A stretch of 20,581 nucleotides of DNA from a virus. Every line of letters starts with the position of its first letter. Position 1 is the first letter of the stretch. The position numbers and the translations under genes were made by a program. This document shows positions 19,886-20,581 of this stretch, piece after piece. The notes under the pieces are model-generated. The model searched no databases and was not told the origin of the DNA. It saw only the letters and a list, made by a program, of their open reading frames with translations. The stretch spans positions 1 through 20,581 of the IMG/VR virus record IMGVR_UViG_3300006803_000122; one strand, 5' to 3'.

Positions 19886-20581
19886 ATGGCTAACAATCTT
19901 AGTAGCAATACCACAACACCACTAGCTAGAGGGTTTTTGAAAGCAGTAGAAAGTACTCGTGTACTAACTAAAGCTGTTAATACTCAATTGTTAAGTGGTA
20001 AATTTAATCCTTCTTCTGGTTCGACTGTTGATTTTAAACGTTCGCACCAGTATAACGCTATTGAAACAACTGGCGGCGACATTTCTGGATCAACCAAATC
20101 TGATATTATTTCAGGTAAGGCTACAGGTACAGTTCAGAACATGATTACTGTTGCCACAGAATGGTCTATTCTTGAGGAAGCTATCGAGCTTGATCAAATG
20201 GATCAAATCCTAGCGCCAATGGCTCGTGAAGCAATCACTAAATTAGAAACTAACCTTTCGACTTATATGCTTGCAAACGGCAACCTTTCTTACGGTACTG
20301 TTGGTACGGTGGCTGATGCATGGTCAGATGTTCAGCGTACAGGTGCATTAATGCAATCTGTTGGCGTTCCTAGTGATTCCCCATGGAATTACGTTATGAA
20401 CCCATTTACTGCTGGTGGTTTGGCTGATGCTCAAACTGGTTTGACTGCGGCTGATGGTTTAGTTCGTACAGCTTGGGATTCTGCACAGATCAATCGTGAC
20501 TTTGGTGGTATGCGTGCAATGACTTCTAGCTCATTGTCTACCTACACTACTGGGGCTGGTGCGGATCGTGTAGGTAGCTTA
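19886..20581 (+). CDS. Major coat protein, P22 type (partial, cut at window end)
   Basis: 232 residues are visible and the frame stays open to the window end. The pattern ITKLETNLSTYMLANGN, VADAWSDVQRTGALMQSVGV, NYVMNPFTAGGLADAQTGL, then RTAWDSAQINRDFGGMRAMT with SSSL is that of the P22 gp5-like coat family, including the NP/F stretch near the HK97-fold core. The N-terminus (ANNLSSNTTTPLARGFLKAV) differs from P22. AGGAGAT before the ATG at 19886 is a strong SD. Codon use looks different from the early genes, with more GGT, CGT and GCT, as expected for a highly expressed gene. Confidence 0.9.
   Translation, partial: MANNLSSNTTTPLARGFLKAVESTRVLTKAVNTQLLSGKFNPSSGSTVDFKRSHQYNAIETTGGDISGSTKSDIISGKATGTVQNMITVATEWSILEEAIELDQMDQILAPMAREAITKLETNLSTYMLANGNLSYGTVGTVADAWSDVQRTGALMQSVGVPSDSPWNYVMNPFTAGGLADAQTGLTAADGLVRTAWDSAQINRDFGGMRAMTSSSLSTYTTGAGADRVGSL

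Overview
The window is part of a tailed double-stranded DNA phage or prophage genome whose head genes resemble those of P22-like podoviruses. A gammaproteobacterial host is likely: gene content matches lambdoid and P22-like phages, the DNA is moderately AT-rich and most genes have good Shine-Dalgarno (SD) sites. No host genes, integrase, attachment site, tRNA or CRISPR array were found, so I cannot tell a free phage from a prophage.

Region 1 (29-5021, minus strand) is an early operon read leftward from a near-consensus promoter at 5049-5077. It carries small early genes, then an HNH-AP2 endonuclease, a DUF1376/YdaU replication initiator, a probable lambda P-like helicase loader and a second AP2-type protein. 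Ten consecutive 7-bp repeats lie inside the initiator gene (1951-2020) and may be the origin. Region 2 (5022-5182) is a divergent promoter pair whose -35 elements form an 8-bp inverted repeat. A Cro-like HTH gene lies to the right; no CI-like repressor lies to the left.

Region 3 (5183-10457, plus strand) is the rightward early operon: the Cro-like regulator, an Erf annealing protein and YqaJ-type exonuclease pair, many small accessory genes, an M15 peptidase (likely endolysin), a zinc/HNH-like protein and a RusA resolvase. Region 4 (10458-10613) has no ORF. It holds a perfect TATAAT whose expected start falls at the 5' end of a strongly foldable 117-nt element (10477-10593), just before the holin gene; this is the best candidate for something undescribed.

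Region 5 (10614-13817) holds a holin, small membrane proteins, an SGNH-hydrolase surface protein and a protein resembling the GTA head-spike base. Region 6 (13854-20581) is packaging and head: putative small terminase, large terminase, P22-type portal, scaffold and P22-type coat (cut by the window end). Between portal and scaffold sits a five-gene cassette bounded by terminators with its own promoter, which looks like a moron.

All family assignments rest on reading the proteins by eye; no searches or folding programs were run.
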